Below, one piece after another: positions 34,371-44,886 of a stretch of 64,000 nt of DNA. The DNA is from Brachycybe producta (taxonomy: Eukaryota; Arthropoda; Diplopoda; Playtdesmida; Andrognathidae). Each line of letters begins with the position of its first letter. The first letter of the stretch is position 1. The notes beneath the pieces were generated by a model that worked only from the letters and a program-made list of their open reading frames with translations, was not told where the DNA came from and searched no databases. Both the position numbers and the translations under genes were made by a program. Location: contig JAUPFP010000023.1 of NCBI GenBank assembly GCA_036925085.1, forward strand, positions 3,124,278 to 3,188,277, written 5' to 3'.

Positions 34371-35840
34371 GACTTTGTATAATTCAGTTCAACATAGTTA
34401 ACTTGAATGTATTTAGCACCATGCTCCTGAAGCCTCGGAACAGTGTGTGAACACCGTTTTTATTGAGTTATTATTGAGTTATTTGAGTATTGAGTTTTTT
34501 TCTAAGTTGAAACTTTGGTAGAGGATTCCAATTTCAGTTCAAGTTGCCAAGTTTACTTCTCGAATTTGTGCCAAACTTTTATTTTATCAAATGTTTTCAA
34601 TTTTTTTTTCCTGTGAAAAATAAACTTTTGCATGTTTTTTAATAGTTATGCAATTTATGAAATTAATATTTTTCTTTGATGACTGTCCAGTTAGACGGAC
34701 GGTGTAGACATTTTTAATTGGGTTAATGAATAAAATGAATGAATGACACAGTGCGCGCTCTTGTTTATTTGTTGTTAAATGATGAGTTTTGATGAGTCTT
34801 GATTATCAATTTGACCGTCAGTATAATATTAATTACAAAGATAAATATATTATGTGACCTCCATTTTCAGAATTTTTCTCTCTCAAAAAAAGAGTACAGA
34901 TTGCATGGCCCCTACAGGTCAGACAAGTGGCTCACACAATGAATATGGACCTCATCTATTTAATCTATTCAAATATAGAAAAAAATGTTTGATTTTAAAT
35001 TTGAAGTGCACTTGATATTTGACAGCCATTTTGTGGCATGAACCTGCCATTCAAATTTTGAAAACATTTTTGAGTTTTTTTTTCTTCATAATGTTGTTTC
35101 TAATAAAAAAAAAATTCGCTTGACGTTTTTGCATCCAAATTTTCTTTAAAAAAACATCTAGATGGAGCTTAGCATTAGCCACTGCAGTGGCGCCATCCGA
35201 GAGACAGAAATTTAAAATAAATATCTATTCAACCTCCTATAAAAGCGTAAATTGCAATTATACAGAGTGTTTCTAAAGTGACAATGACACACTAATAGAA
35301 CCCCCAAAGAGAAAAATCTAAGAGTTCATAATTTTGTTCACAACATGTTGTTCATCAATAATGAAATTGATGTCATTGATAAAAAGAGAAAAATCTAAGA
35401 TTGAAATAAACATGTCTTTTTCTTCTTCTTCTTTTCCTTGTTTGATAACAACAATTTTCAAAAACAATCAAAGAGAAGAAGATAATTGATGTTTAATCTT
35501 CTGATATCACACATCTCCATTAAGTGATTGTTTTAAGGGGAGAAGAAGAAAAGAAGAACCAAGGGGAAGACAAACACAAAAGATACCGTCCTCTCTATAG
35601 TAACACACACACACACACTTCCCCTTCCTCCTCCATCATCGTCATCATCCAAACACACAAAATTGTATAATCATCATATCATAATCATAATCAACAACAA
35701 CAATAATCATAATAAATATATTTAATGCCATATAATAATTATTATCGACACATGCAGGTCAGGTCACAATATAGTTCTATAGGGGTGGAGTCACTGGATT
35801 AATAACCTTTTTTTGAAGATAAATTTCGGTTTTATTATCC
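34371..35840. other. Intergenic DNA with family I/L remnants
   Basis: 34500-34575 resembles one arm of family L. 35030-35245 is an inverted, diverged match to 20138-20300 of family I (GTGGCGCCATCCGAGAGACA, AAATAAATATCTATTCAACC). (CA)n near 35605. No gene was recognised. Confidence 0.5.
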
Positions 35841-35862
35841 AACTATGATATTAGCTTTTTAA

Positions 35863-36094
35863 TGCATGTCCTCAGGAGCGGAGAAGATGGGCTGCTGAGG
35901 CAGGCAATGAACTTAGACCTGGGAATAAAACGGGGGAGAGGAACCCCAACCTGGGATGTGGTAGTAAAACGGGATATGGTGGCATGTGGGGTCACTGGTG
36001 GCTTGGTGCAAAATCGGAACGAGTGGAGAGTTAGAACCAGCAAGGCCGACCCTGCTGCTTGCGGGATAAGGTACAGGAAATGATGATGATGATG
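35863..36094 (+). mobile_element. 5'-truncated LINE (non-LTR retrotransposon) 3' end
   Basis: Flanked by a perfect 18-bp target-site duplication ATGATATTAGCTTTTTAA (35845-35862 and 36095-36112), ending in a (GAT)n tail. The only coding part, to the stop at 36081-36083, resembles the extreme C-terminus of LINE-type reverse transcriptase ORFs: basic KRGRGTPTWDVVVKRDM, CGVTGG, QNRNEWRVRT and a KADPA end. Clearly more GC-rich than its surroundings. Dead on arrival: the RT and endonuclease are absent. Confidence 0.85.
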
Positions 36095-36112
36095 ATGATA
36101 TTAGCTTTTTAA

Positions 36113-36390
36113 AAGTATGAAACAAGGGGGTAATATACACATTATATATCAAGACACTTAATCTCTCTTGTCTTCTTCCTTGAGGTAATTGATTTTTAAC
36201 AAAACTTCATTTTGAACTGGACAAACAAACAAAGAATTGATGTAAACAATTGGGAGAGAACTTTTCTGTTTCCCCACCCTAAGTTTACATCTTAATAAAA
36301 TATTTACAAAATCAAGTAATGGGAAAGATTCTATAAAACTTAACCATCCCACCATTTTGTAAATTATTTCAGTAATGGGTAGACTCCCTA
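36113..36390. other. AT-rich intergenic DNA
   Basis: No gene or element was recognised. Confidence 0.5.
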
Positions 36391-36396
36391 TTTTTT

Positions 36397-36690
36397 TCCT
36401 GGAAAAAAGGTGCTCATGTTATGATTATGAGCACCTGCTCAAGTCATGAGCAGTTGGTTAATTTTTGCATGAATAAAAATCAGTACATTCTCCGTAAATT
36501 GAGTAAGGTGCTCCACATTTTGGCTTAAGAGCCAAATTCTATTATGTTTGAATGAGCACCTACTCAAATGGCATTAGTAAATGCTACATTTCTTTGTAGC
36601 AAATTGAGCATATTATTACTCATTTCTTGAGCTCCTCCTCCTACTCAGTATATTTTTGAGTAGCTGCTCGTGTGAGTACATGCTGAACTT
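36397..36690. repeat. GAGCA/TGCTC-rich repeat block
   Basis: GAGCACCT(A/G)CTCAA and inverses such as GGTGCTC, TGAGTAGCTGCTC and TTGAGCA recur about ten times in both orientations over ~290 bp. Probably a decayed foldback element; the ends are not clear. Confidence 0.5.
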
Positions 36691-37140
36691 TATCAATATT
36701 ATCATTTACCACCCAAGATCTGTACTGCATGTGGTCATTTTCAAATGCACTGACTGCATTCTGCACATGCGCAGTAATAACCTTGTATTGGTGTTGCATT
36801 ACTTCATGTTGCGCATCAATTAATAGTGCAAATTTACAACCGATTTGGTAGTCAAATAGTTTCGTGATTCTGTAGAATGACTTATTTTTTTACTTTGGCG
36901 TCTAAAACGTTGACACCCACCGTATTTAAAAACAGTGAAAGTTGTTTTAAAGCTATTTAAAATGAAGAAGAAAAAAATATATAGAATGGGATTCATTGGC
37001 GTCTGACTGGCGCAGTTTTCACTGTTTGCAAAAGGCTTTCTTTTCTTGTTTCTTTTTGTTTGTTTGCTTGTTTGTTTGCACTCAGCCATTATTTTTTTCT
37101 ACTCTTGAGTGTATATTGCAAGGGAGGGTGTACTGTCAGT
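36691..37140. other. Intergenic DNA, no gene recognised
   Basis: A frame of ~90 codons on the minus strand has no recognisable domain and is lysine-rich from A/T runs. Not called. Confidence 0.45.
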
Positions 37141-37143
37141 ACA

Positions 37144-37340
37144 CCTAAATCCAAATTCAAGAAAGAAAAAACTTTGCATTTGAACTCTTTTAACTTTGAA
37201 CCCTCTTGAGCAGAGAGTTTCAACATACAAAAACTCTGTTCCCATAGTACTCAATAAAACCTGGCGTATTCTTCAGTAAAACTATTCTGAGGGTTTAAGT
37301 TGAAGTTCAAGTGTCAAGTTTTCTTCTTGAATTTGAGCCG
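37144..37340. mobile_element. Family L foldback element
   Basis: ~197 bp. CCAAATTCAAGAAAGAAAAA then TTTGAACTC at the left, inversely matched by AAGTTGAAGTTCAAGTGTCA then TTCTTCTTGAATTTGAG at the right. The same arms occur at 5985-7115 and 42010-42480. Confidence 0.65.
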
Positions 37341-37342
37341 AT

Positions 37343-37955
37343 CTAGTAATTTGAATAGGGTTTTTGTGTCTGACACTTGTGCGTTGGGTCAATGAAATTG
37401 AAATCATTTGCTTGCTTTCAATGTTCATTCAAAATAATAAAAAGTTACTTCAACTTTTTTTTGTTGTTACCTGGGTGTCTTCTTTTTTTTTACAAAAAAA
37501 AACCTATTATCTTGAGTTACCTTTACACACCTTTTTATTCACCTCCCTTCATTATTATTAACTGATATTAAGAGTTAATATTGAAGATAAAAAAGACCAC
37601 CTTTATATTATACAGACTGAGCTGATAGTCGATTAAATAAATTATTCAAGACATTTCAGTTCCAAATTTTTATATTGAAAAAAAAAAAATCATTACTATC
37701 TAAGAGATTTTTTTCTCTTGAATATAATTTACATGTTATATAATGATGGAGGTTTATTTATTTATCTTTTTTAACACAATTTTTCTGTTGTTTATTTCAT
37801 GTCCTATTTTGCATAGTTTAAGATTAAAAGCTGGTAATAAAAAAGGAGAGAAATTTCAAATTAATCTTCTTTGCATAAATTAAAAGTTAAATGAAAGTAA
37901 AAAAAATTATAGCTGATTTTAAAAATATTACAAATAAACGAGGAACATTGAAATA
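37343..37955. other. AT-rich intergenic DNA
   Basis: No gene or element was recognised. Confidence 0.5.
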
Positions 37956-37958
37956 GAA

Positions 37959-38000
37959 CTCAAGCTTCTAAAACAATTCCAATTGTTTTAGAAGCTTGAG
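37959..38000. repeat. Perfect 42-bp hairpin
   Basis: CTCAAGCTTCTAAAACAATT, the two bases CC, then the exact inverse. The 20-bp arms pair with no mismatch. Immediately followed by a hAT-like remnant. Confidence 0.85.
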
Positions 38001-38175
38001 ATTAAGGTGGGTGCTATTGATGCTACAGCATTAGGCCGATTCCTGAAATAGGCCCAGGTGAAAACAGACGACGATGTTAAACAGTTTACTTAGTAATTTA
38101 ACTGCGTTTTTTGCAATATCTTGGGGATTCTTGCACTGCTGCATCAGGCCCAATTTCGTCTTAATCCGGCCCTGG
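38001..38175. mobile_element. hAT-like element right end
   Basis: Ends GTCTTAATCCGGCCCTG (38158-38174), the inverse of the CAGGGCCGGATTAAG terminus widespread in hAT elements. The left end is missing or diverged. Confidence 0.5.
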
Positions 38176-38525
38176 ACATAACAGTTCTCAAGACATGTGG
38201 TGCCACAAAGTGGTTAACGAGGCTTCCTTCACACTTTAGTGGTTGTTTTTAGTAGACCACTGATTACACAAAAGGTGTTCTCACTAGTCACCGTTTTTGT
38301 ACCACAATCGCAATGTTTAGTTGAGTCCTGTCACAAGTGGCCAGCACTGACAGCAGACCCATAGTTTTGTATGGCTTTCTTCACACGAGCCATCGAGTGG
38401 TCCGTGTGTTTCAATCCACGTCAACCACCTTTTGGTAACATCTGTGTGAAGCCAGCCGGAGACGAATGAGTTACTCTTCTAGTTTCCAAAACACTTTCAA
38501 ATGTGTTTTTTTCTTCTTTTTCTCA
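38176..38525. mobile_element. Foldback remnant, plus a family I scrap
   Basis: GGCTTCCTTCACACTTTAGTGG (~38220) is roughly inverse to CTGTGTGAAGCCAGCC (~38441). ACTCTTCTAGTTTCCAAAAC near 38474 is a family I arm scrap. Confidence 0.4.
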
Positions 38526-38529
38526 TAAT

Positions 38530-38700
38530 ACAAAACTAAGACCCTTGGCACACAGACCACTTTTTGACTCCATAATTGAATGCGATGCACCTTGAATCTT
38601 TCCATAGACAAAATAGTAAATACATTGTAACCACAGCCGAATCATCTTCAACCTCATTTTGTGGTGAAAAAGTGGTTCTATGTATTCCAACTCCCCTCCA
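38530..38700. mobile_element. Family P foldback, diverged copy
   Basis: Contains TTGGCACACAGACCACTTTT and CCTCATTTTGTGGTGAAAAAGTGG, which resemble the hairpin at 63463-63696. Confidence 0.45.
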
Positions 38701-39935
38701 CCCCAATCCCTTACTATAGAAGTATTATCACCCAAGAAATGATAAAATGTTTTGCAGGCATTGACATTTCATCATCATCATCATCATCATCCAATTTAGA
38801 TACAGAGGTTAAAAACTTTTAAAAATGTTCATTACAGAAGTTTTTAGGACCCCCCCCCCCCCCATGCATCATTTTAGTGTCCAACCCTCCTCCCTCCACC
38901 ACCTCCAATTCTGTATTTCTAAATATCTCATCAAAAACAACTAAAAATGGTCCAATTCCATCTTAAAGGCGCCTATTTTTGTTATGAAAAAAATGCCTTT
39001 TTTCCAGTTACTGTGACATTTATCAATTAATATCCAAGATGGTTGGCTATTAATTTTTTTTGCATAATATTGAGGTCCATCCGCCCAGCCCGCCCGTCCG
39101 TCCGTCTGTCTACGTCTAGAAAATACTGCATATATATCATATTCTAACTATTAAATGTGATATTTTAGCCTAAATTCGTATTGAAAATCCCTCATTTAAA
39201 AGCTCATTAACAGTGGCACATATTAATTATTCACTCAATTTACAAACAGATTTGATTACATTATGATGTTTATCATCATCTCTCCTTTGGGGTCCAATTA
39301 ATAAAATTTTGTTTAATAAAACCGGTCCAAAAAATATCAATTATGAAATTTATAATTTTTCCACACGGACATTTTTTTAAAAAAAAAATGGTCACAAGTG
39401 GTCAATCATTATTTTTTTTAAAGAAATATATCATGTATGCTGACTTTAATATGTAGTTTATTATTTATTTCTTAGGTTTAAAACGGTTTTTTATTTATAA
39501 AAAAAATGAAAGTATACTAGAAACTAGAATAGTAAAAATGAACGTGTATGGAAAGAATTTTCAAATACATGTGATGTTGAGTTTTTATTTCGTCGTGTTC
39601 CGTTATATTTTTTTTTAGAAATTTTATGTCTTAATTTAACAGAGAGAGAAAGAAGGAACCTTATTCTGTTGAGCAATTTGGTTTTTTTTTAATGTTGTTT
39701 GACCCCACATAGTCAATAAACGTCAAAAACATCCATAAAAGGTAATTAACCCACTCACAATTGACTTTCATTTAAGTCAAAACTGGTCTCAAATGTCCAA
39801 ATTTAAGACTTTTTTTAAAAAAAATTTGTGTAGTTTGGTAAATTGTGTCACTTGTTATTAAAAAAAGTTGTATGAAATCAAATAAGATGACTCTATGATA
39901 TCATCATCATCATCTTTTCTGCACCTCAAAAATGA
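38701..39935. other. Intergenic DNA with simple repeats
   Basis: (ATC)n near 38769-38790, a 14-C run at 38850-38863, and (CCGT)n-like sequence near 39085-39110. ACTAGAAACTAGAATAG near 39518 is a family I scrap. No gene was recognised. Confidence 0.5.
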
Positions 39936-39939
39936 CATT

Positions 39940-40195
39940 ATAGAAACTAGAAAGGTTTTATGGTAGTGTGAAAATGACCCCAACTTTAAGCAGACGAAAT
40001 TTTTTAATGTTTTTGTCTATAAAAAGTTTATTGTTTTATTTGAAAGATATCAACATGAAAATAGCATTGAGTGATTGAGCTGCCCTTCTAGTTTTTTTTT
40101 AAAATAGTTTCTCTTAATTTTTCTCTTGAAACACAGAGTAATCAAGAGTTCGAAAATTAACTTGTTCATAAACCATCTTAAATTCATTTGAATAA
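39940..40195. mobile_element. Family I MITE copy
   Basis: TTATAGAAACTAGAAAGG near 39948, inner GAAAGATATCAACATGAAAA, right arm GAGCTGCCCTTCTAG near 40077, and outer flank GTAATCAAGAGTTCGAAAAT. Confidence 0.65.
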
Positions 40196-40209
40196 ATGAT
40201 CCTTATACC

Positions 40210-40515
40210 TTGTACACACACATTAGTTAAATGAATTCAAATTAAATGTGTTTAGGTGAATTATACGGAATTCTGTTAAGGACATGAACAAAATAAACAT
40301 TGACCTTAATTATTAATATTTTAAATTGAAATACTAAATCAGTATTTTGTCAATAGTTTATATAATATATATTATATTTAAGTATTAACTCAATATTTTC
40401 AGATTATTAACTGAATAAATTGAATTCGACATATTGTTTGTTTGCCCTTCACAGAGGGCTCTGTAGAACACGTTTATTATTTAAATGCATTTAAATTATC
40501 AGGTGTGTACTAGGT
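40210..40515. mobile_element. Family F Harbinger-type MITE, copy 4
   Basis: TTA precedes TACCTTGTACACACACA and TTA follows TACTAGGTA: a 3-bp TTA TSD. All internal landmarks are present (ATTATACGGAATTCTGTTAA, CACAGAGGGCTCTGTAGAAC, AAATGCATTTAAATTATCAG). Confidence 0.85.
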
Positions 40516-41260
40516 ATTATTGAAATAAATGATTGTTCATGGATGAGATTTAAATGATATTTAGAACGGAATTTTGTTTGAGACACACAGGAAACGAGTA
40601 TTTACAATATATGGTGTGGGGTGAGAGAAAAATACCTTTAAATGTGAATTTTGTTATATTATTACTATTATTATTATTATTACAGCTGTAGTTTGTCGGT
40701 TCACTGGTATTTCTGGTATTCGAATTCAGAGAATGTTTGTCTGTTCCGGGTCAGCTTCCGTTTTGTCATGTTTTTTTTTTCTTCTTCTTCAGTAAAAATT
40801 GACATTCTCAAAACAATCAACTTTGAAGTGTCCCATTTTTGTTTTTACTGAGGTCCTTCAATTGAGTGGGTCGAAAATAAAAACACTCAAAAAAGGTGAA
40901 ATTAGGTTTGAGGGGGGGGGGGGAATTTTGTGTGTGTGGAGATTAATCCTGTATTAATGACTAATCCCCTTAATCTCTGACTAGGGGCCTCCACAATGAC
41001 CATTTTTGTTGGTGATTTTACTGATCATGTAACTTGAGTAAAATTTTCTTTTTGGAAGGGGAGGGGCATCATGTGTAGGGTTTTTGAGTCTTCTAGAGTT
41101 TTTTAGAATCAGATTTTAATATTTTCAATATCTATAATAAGGTCCCATATAATTCATTTGAAATTATTTCAAATCATTGTAAAGACACAGAAAAGTTTAG
41201 CCATAATTTAAGTAAAATATTAATGTTTTTTTTCTTCTTTTTTTTTTCGTTTTCAACAGG
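40516..41260. other. AT-rich intergenic DNA
   Basis: (TAT)n near 40652-40680 and a 12-G run at 40912-40923. No gene was recognised. Confidence 0.5.
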
Positions 41261-41263
41261 AAA

Positions 41264-41424
41264 GGCCTTGTTTCCACTGTGATGAAAATTTCAACTGGTG
41301 AAAAAAAAAAAAAAGAAATGTGGCCCGCTTATTATAATGAATGGTCGGGGCCACGTTTATTCTATTTTTCACCAATTGAAATTTTCAAAAAAGTTCAAAT
41401 TTTCACACCAGTGGAAACAAGGCC
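41264..41424. mobile_element. Family D foldback MITE, copy 2
   Basis: 161 bp with ends GGCCTTGTTTCCACTG / CAGTGGAAACAAGGCC, nearly perfect inverses. Inner TTTCAACTGGTGAAAA and TTTTTCACCAATTGAAATTT, plus GTGGCCC / GGGGCCACGTTT, match 16012-16189. Confidence 0.8.
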
Positions 41425-42005
41425 AAAAAGTTAAAAATTTCGCACCATTTATAAGAAGAAGAAAAAAATAATGCAATTGAAAATTTTATTTTTGATACAA
41501 AACTTAATAATCTCTCTTATTTATTAGAAACAGGCTTAATCGTATTTGAAAGAGAAAAAAAAAACTTTCTCTAATTTAGTGCGATTAACCTGAATTTGAA
41601 TAAGTTTAACCTAAAAAAATGTTTTCATATGAATAATTACGAAGAGTAAAAGGAAGAAATAAAAAGTGAACTTTTGAAACTGTTTTCACGAGTAAATTTC
41701 ACATCTAATTTTACAAGCAAGCAAAAAACCAACCTTTGAAACATATTTTTTTGTTAAAAATGAAAAACATGACAGGGTCAAGTGGTTAACTTATTATATT
41801 CTAATATAATAATTTCAAATATATATCTCTGAAGGGAGTCAAGGTCGAGAAATAGAGCGAGAAAAAACCCACACGAAATAAGATATTTACTCCTATAGTT
41901 ATGATGTAATTTCAAATATGGCTAATTATTATTTGTAGGCTTTTATTTGGACTAGAATGACATAATGGCACGCGTGACAAGAAAAAAACAATACAACATG
42001 TACAA
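41425..42005. other. AT-rich intergenic DNA
   Basis: No gene or element was recognised. Confidence 0.5.
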
Positions 42006-42123
42006 TGGCCTACATTCAAGAAGGCAACTTAGCACTTGAACTTTAACTTGAACTCTCTTTCTCTCTCTCTCTCTCTCTCTGAACTGAAATTCGACTTAAA
42101 AAATTTTAGGTTTTTAAATGGGG

Positions 42124-42320
42124 CGACTGAATAAGCGCCAAATTGAACAAACGCCAAACTGAATAAGCGCCAAATGGAACAAACGCCAAACTGAATAACC
42201 GCCAAATTTTTGGCTTTTATTCAGTTTGGCGTTTCTTCCATTTGGCGCTTATTCAGTTTGGCGTTTGTTCCATTTGGCGCTTATTCAGTTTGGCGTTTGT
42301 TCCATTTGGCGTTTATTCAG
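42124..42320. repeat. 32-bp minisatellite arranged as an inverted repeat
   Basis: Left arm 42124-42207 repeats ACTGAATAAGCGCCAAAT then GGAACAAACGCCAA. Right arm 42212-42320 is the reverse complement, with units of ATTCAGTTTGGCGTTTG then TTCCATTTGGCGCTT (32 bp per unit, ~3 units). The arms meet at GCCAAATTTTTGGC. The whole tract would form a long hairpin. The frame reading through it is an artefact. Confidence 0.9.
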
Positions 42321-42400
42321 GTTTTTTGTAAATTCTGATGGTCCAAATATTGTGAGCTTTTATAGACGTCAGACTGTGCAGATTTACAAACAGAACATGC

Positions 42401-42429
42401 TAACCTAACCTAACCTAACCTAACCTAAC
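42401..42429. repeat. Interstitial arthropod-type telomere repeat (TTAGG/CCTAA)n
   Basis: TAACC repeated five times plus TAAC, that is, (TTAGG)n on the minus strand. (TTAGG)n is the ancestral arthropod telomere motif. Short, internal and surrounded by repeats. Confidence 0.85.
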
Positions 42430-42551
42430 TCTCTCCTCAGAGGGTTCAAGTTGAAGTTCAAGTGTTAAGTTTCCTGATGTTAGAGCCATGTGGGGGTTGT
42501 GTTCAGATCAGGTTGGATTCAATGGGGAAAGATAGTGAGCTACTTCAAAAC

Positions 42552-42757
42552 ACAGGCATTTAGAAATCGGAGAGAACTTCAGTTGGCTCCGCCCTTTTTT
42601 GTGACGACCGGCAACTTCTAATTGGTTTGTTGTGTGGTTCGACGTTGAAAAGGGCGGAGCATGTGACGTCAGACTACATAACCAACCAATTAGAAGTTGC
42701 GTTCGTCATAAAAAGGGCGGAGCTAACTGAAGTTATCACCGATTTCTAAATGCCTGT
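42552..42757. mobile_element. Mutator-like foldback MITE, copy 4
   Basis: 206 bp, ACAGGCATTTAGAAATCGG ... inverse. TSD CTTCAAAAC (42543-42551) / CTTCAGAAC (42758-42766) matches 8 of 9. TGACGTCA at 42664-42671. Confidence 0.88.
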
Positions 42758-42766
42758 CTTCAGAAC

Positions 42767-43490
42767 AAGAAATAAGTGCAACTTGTGCTAAAATGAATCT
42801 CTTGAGGGTAAAATAGTGGAGCAAGTGCGGGGCACTTTTGAAGGCCCTTCCTTTTCCTTGTAAGGTCAGTATTTTATTCAAATAATATAAGCTCATATGT
42901 CCATGTGATTTCACAATTTTACAAACACCATTTGTGTCATTCCAACATGTCATATATAACATTCTAAATTGACTGGACACTTGATTAGAAAGTTCATTAT
43001 CCCAATATAATTTTTATAGTTCCATAATTTTCACAATATCTTTTTTTTTTACAAGATAACAACAATAGGAAATTTTGAAGTGTTAAAATCAAAATAGATA
43101 CTAGAAAGTATCTCAACTCCAAATTAAAGAAAAAACGTCAGGTTTGAATGAGCATTGATTTTGTAGCCTCTATAAAAGGTTCCCTTTAGCCCTCCTACCC
43201 CTTCCCATTAGCTTTCAATTGCTCTTTATAAGGAGCACCTTATATCGTTTACAAGTCACTCCCATTGAGGCCTTCTTAGCCTTCTTTGAATCTTGGTGCA
43301 ACTTGCAAGTTACACTAAGAAAAAAATTAGTTTCTAAGTAGAGGTGACGCCATCTATTGGCTATACTTAGCTATTGCACAGACTACTCCCTAGTCAGAAC
43401 TTGTAGTTGAGCTACGTCTACATACCCGCTTGTCTGTCTTGGTTAATATGGTTTATATGGACAGCTTAGGAGCAAAAATGAACAGAAAAA
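42767..43490. other. Intergenic DNA, no gene recognised
   Basis: CGCCATCTATTGG near 43350 is shared with 9712 and resembles the GGCGCC-bearing repeat ends elsewhere. Otherwise nothing was recognised. Confidence 0.45.
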
Positions 43491-43496
43491 CTATAT

Positions 43497-43775
43497 GCAG
43501 TGTTTTTGTAAACTAGAAGGGTCGCTCAATCAATTTAGGATATTTTCATGTTGATATATCTTTCAAAATGAGCTTTTTATGTCAGAATTTGAAAATGATC
43601 CCACTTTAAGAGGCTACATCACAAAATTACTTCGCAAAATCTCCGCAAAGAGCGCTAGTATCGTTTTTCTATTGAGCCCATGTTAAAGAAAAATGCTTAT
43701 TTTGAAAGATATTTCAACATGAAAATACCCTTAAGTGATTGAGCTACCCTTCTAGTTTCTAAACCACATCTAAGT
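43497..43775. mobile_element. Family I MITE with a truncated element H inside
   Basis: Left arm TTTTGTAAACTAGAAGGGTC and right arm GAGCTACCCTTCTAGTTTCT. Between them, TTAA followed by GAGGCTACATCACAAAATTA through TTGAGCCCATG and TTAA (~43608-43694) is an element H end. It matches the H arms at 59805 and 61215 and was inserted at a TTAA of family I. Confidence 0.75.
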
Positions 43776-43789
43776 TTGTCACTAAAAAT

Positions 43790-44110
43790 ACATGCACATT
43801 CTTTCGCGCACGAAAACGTGCCATCTTATAGGCAGGCACGCGCGAAAGAAGGGGCTTTACGTAAAGCCCAATCACGCGTGCAATTACCACGCGAAGCCAG
43901 AGTGCGTGGCGCGCGTATAATTTGCACTGTTTAATCGGATCGTGCGGTACAGTTGTTACTTCCATTTCTCTTTACTGTACAAAGTACAAACTACAAAACT
44001 AACGTGTGGTAAAGCACACGATGTTAATTAAAATCAACTGCTGGCTCGCACGGGATTGCCTACGTGACTGGCCACACGGTTTACATTTTACCGTGCACTG
44101 TCTTTACATT
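43790..44110. other. GC-richer palindromic island
   Basis: CpG-rich relative to the window, with GGGCTTTACGTAAAGCCC (perfect 18-bp palindrome near 43851), CTTTCGCGCACG / CACGCGCGAAAG, and CGTGTGG/CCACACG pairs. Perhaps a separate transposon or old gene-proximal DNA; no coding region was recognised. Confidence 0.45.
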
Positions 44111-44123
44111 CACACTCTTTCTC

Positions 44124-44329
44124 ACAGGCAATTAGAAAACGGGATGCACAGACGTTTGCTCCGCCCCTTTTATGACGAACGGCAACTTCTAATTGGTTTG
44201 TTGTCTGGTCTGACGTTGATAAGTGCAGGGCATGTGACATCAGACCGCACAACAAACCAACTAGAAGTTGCCGTTGGTCATAAAAGGGGCGGAGCAAACG
44301 TCTGTTCATCCCGTTTTCTAATTGCGTGT
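44124..44329. mobile_element. Mutator-like foldback MITE, copy 5
   Basis: 206 bp, ACAGGCAATTAGAAAACGGG ... inverse (last bases GCGTGT, one change). Perfect 9-bp TSD CTCTTTCTC (44115-44123 and 44330-44338). The central CRE-like site is TGACATCA, one base off. Confidence 0.9.
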
Positions 44330-44339
44330 CTCTTTCTCG

Positions 44340-44880
44340 CGTAAGGGTGTACACACCGCCTTATGGCGCACAGGAAAGCATCTGTGTGTAACGGCCAGCT
44401 ACTGGCCCCCCCAAAAAAGATTGGTCGTAATTTTAAGACCAACCCCCTCTCCCCTTTTTTTTCTAAAAAAAAAGTGAAAGTTCAAAATCTCAACTATAAC
44501 AGCTTCCTTATTACATGTTTTTTAAAAAAAACCAGGATTGAAAAAAAATGACAACAACAAAAAAAACTTTTCATGTGACAAAAATCACTTTCGACCACCA
44601 AAAAAAAAATAATTATATACAAGAGACACACAAAATGACAAGATTTTGACATTTTGTCACTGAGAAAAAAAAAATTCTTATATAGTAGAAAATATAAAAA
44701 GGTTTTTAACCAAAAAAAAAAAACATGTCATGTTTATTTTTCTTATGAGAAAGAAAAATCTCATTGAAATAACAAACAAAAAAAAAGACAAAAGTTCAAG
44801 AAGGTTGAGGTTTTTTTTTATGGTTTTGATTCAGAGTAATTTTTGTTGTTGTTACTTCAACTTGGTTTGGATCTTCTACA
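44340..44880. other. A-rich intergenic DNA
   Basis: Poly-A and poly-T tracts with C8 near 44406. No gene was recognised. Confidence 0.5.
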
Positions 44881-44886
44881 TGGCAA

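Larger units (their letters stand above)
42010..42485. mobile_element. Family L arms enclosing a minisatellite and telomere-like repeat
   Basis: TTCAAGAAGGCAACTTAGCACTTGAAC at the left end (in part) and GTTCAAGTTGAAGTTCAAGTG near 42440 are inverse L arms. Between them lie (TC)n (42056-42080), the inverted minisatellite (42124-42320) and (TAACC)n. Confidence 0.5.

Noticed and set aside
42124-42320. CRISPR-like array
   Set aside because: Units are contiguous tandem repeats without unique spacers, reverse orientation midway, and the DNA is eukaryotic.
42226-42408. Repeat protein with FGxxxIW-like units
   Set aside because: Translation of the inverted 32-bp minisatellite, with no start context or conserved domain.
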